A DNA stretch of 14,024 nucleotides from JASJCP01 sp051155735 (lineage in GTDB: Bacteria; Cyanobacteriota; Cyanobacteriia; Cyanobacteriales; Xenococcaceae), in NCBI GenBank assembly GCA_051155735.1, contig DAXETX010000376.1, positions 1 through 14,024 of the forward strand. The letters are read 5' to 3'. The notes under the pieces were generated by a model. That model searched no databases, was not told the DNA's origin, and was given only the letters and a program-made list of their open reading frames with translations. The first letter of the stretch is position 1, and the number at the start of each line of letters is the position of its first letter. The translations under genes were made by a program, and so were the position numbers. Positions 13,970 through 14,024 of this stretch are shown piece after piece.

Positions 13970-14024
13970 CCTGGCACTGAGCTATTTTTCCGCTGGGCTA
14001 CCCCAGAAGTATCTTCACCGCAGT
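13970..14024 (-). rRNA. rrf: 5S ribosomal RNA, 3' part (truncated by the window edge)
   Basis: Read on the minus strand from the right edge, the sequence contains TGCGGTGAAGATACTTCTGG, GGGTAGCCCAGCGG and AAAATAGCTCAGTGCCAGG, which matches the last half of cyanobacterial 5S rRNA (helices IV/V and the closing strand of helix I). About 55 of the roughly 118 nt are inside the window; the 5' part, and presumably 23S and 16S, lie beyond 14024. The exact 3' end is at 13969 or 13970. Confidence 0.88.

Overview
The window is chromosomal DNA from a cyanobacterium, probably a unicellular or colonial beta-cyanobacterium with an AT-rich genome. Three observations support this. First, the octamer GCGATCGC (HIP1, a cyanobacterial signature) occurs 13 times in 14 kb. 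Second, several products are cyanobacterial types: the short RpoZ (Ycf61-type) omega subunit, a DUF1818 protein, a three-domain S1 protein and a cyanobacterial GH57 protein. Third, ribosome binding sites are generally weak or absent. The exact genus cannot be read from the sequence.

Layout. Positions 1-342 hold the remains of an IS630-type transposase, broken by a frameshift and an internal deletion. At 464-886 (minus) lies a small conserved cyanobacterial protein that resembles the beta-carboxysome assembly chaperone CcmS. It diverges from pstC-pstA (1141-2992, plus), the two membrane channel subunits of the phosphate ABC importer. The usual neighbours pstS and pstB are absent. From 3163 to 7448 a minus-strand block reads, in transcription order, rpoZ, an unknown secreted or membrane-anchored protein, a DUF1818 protein, then two adjacent M16 metallopeptidases. 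The two peptidases complement each other: one carries the zinc site and the other the substrate-binding Arg/Tyr pair.

From 7720 to 10070 a plus-strand run holds hisB (histidine synthesis), a dienelactone-hydrolase-family esterase and an S1-domain ribosomal or RNA-binding protein. A renalase-like FAD oxidoreductase follows (10265-11326, plus); its last 26 bases overlap a convergent EamA-family transporter (11301-12209, minus). A GH57 glycoside hydrolase (12318-13796, plus) then runs toward the 3' end of an rRNA operon on the minus strand, represented by its terminator and the 3' part of the 5S rRNA at the right edge.

The genes are mostly housekeeping (phosphate uptake, transcription, translation, histidine synthesis, proteolysis) and no defence system, CRISPR array or prophage is visible. 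The most interesting non-coding structure is a diverged pair of roughly 90-bp repeats at 7060-7147 and 10101-10186. The first copy carries strong palindromes and is followed by a perfect-register five-unit heptamer array (GCTAATA type). The second copy lies inside the apparent 5' extension of the FAD oxidoreductase reading frame, which argues that the true start is the internal ATG at 10265.
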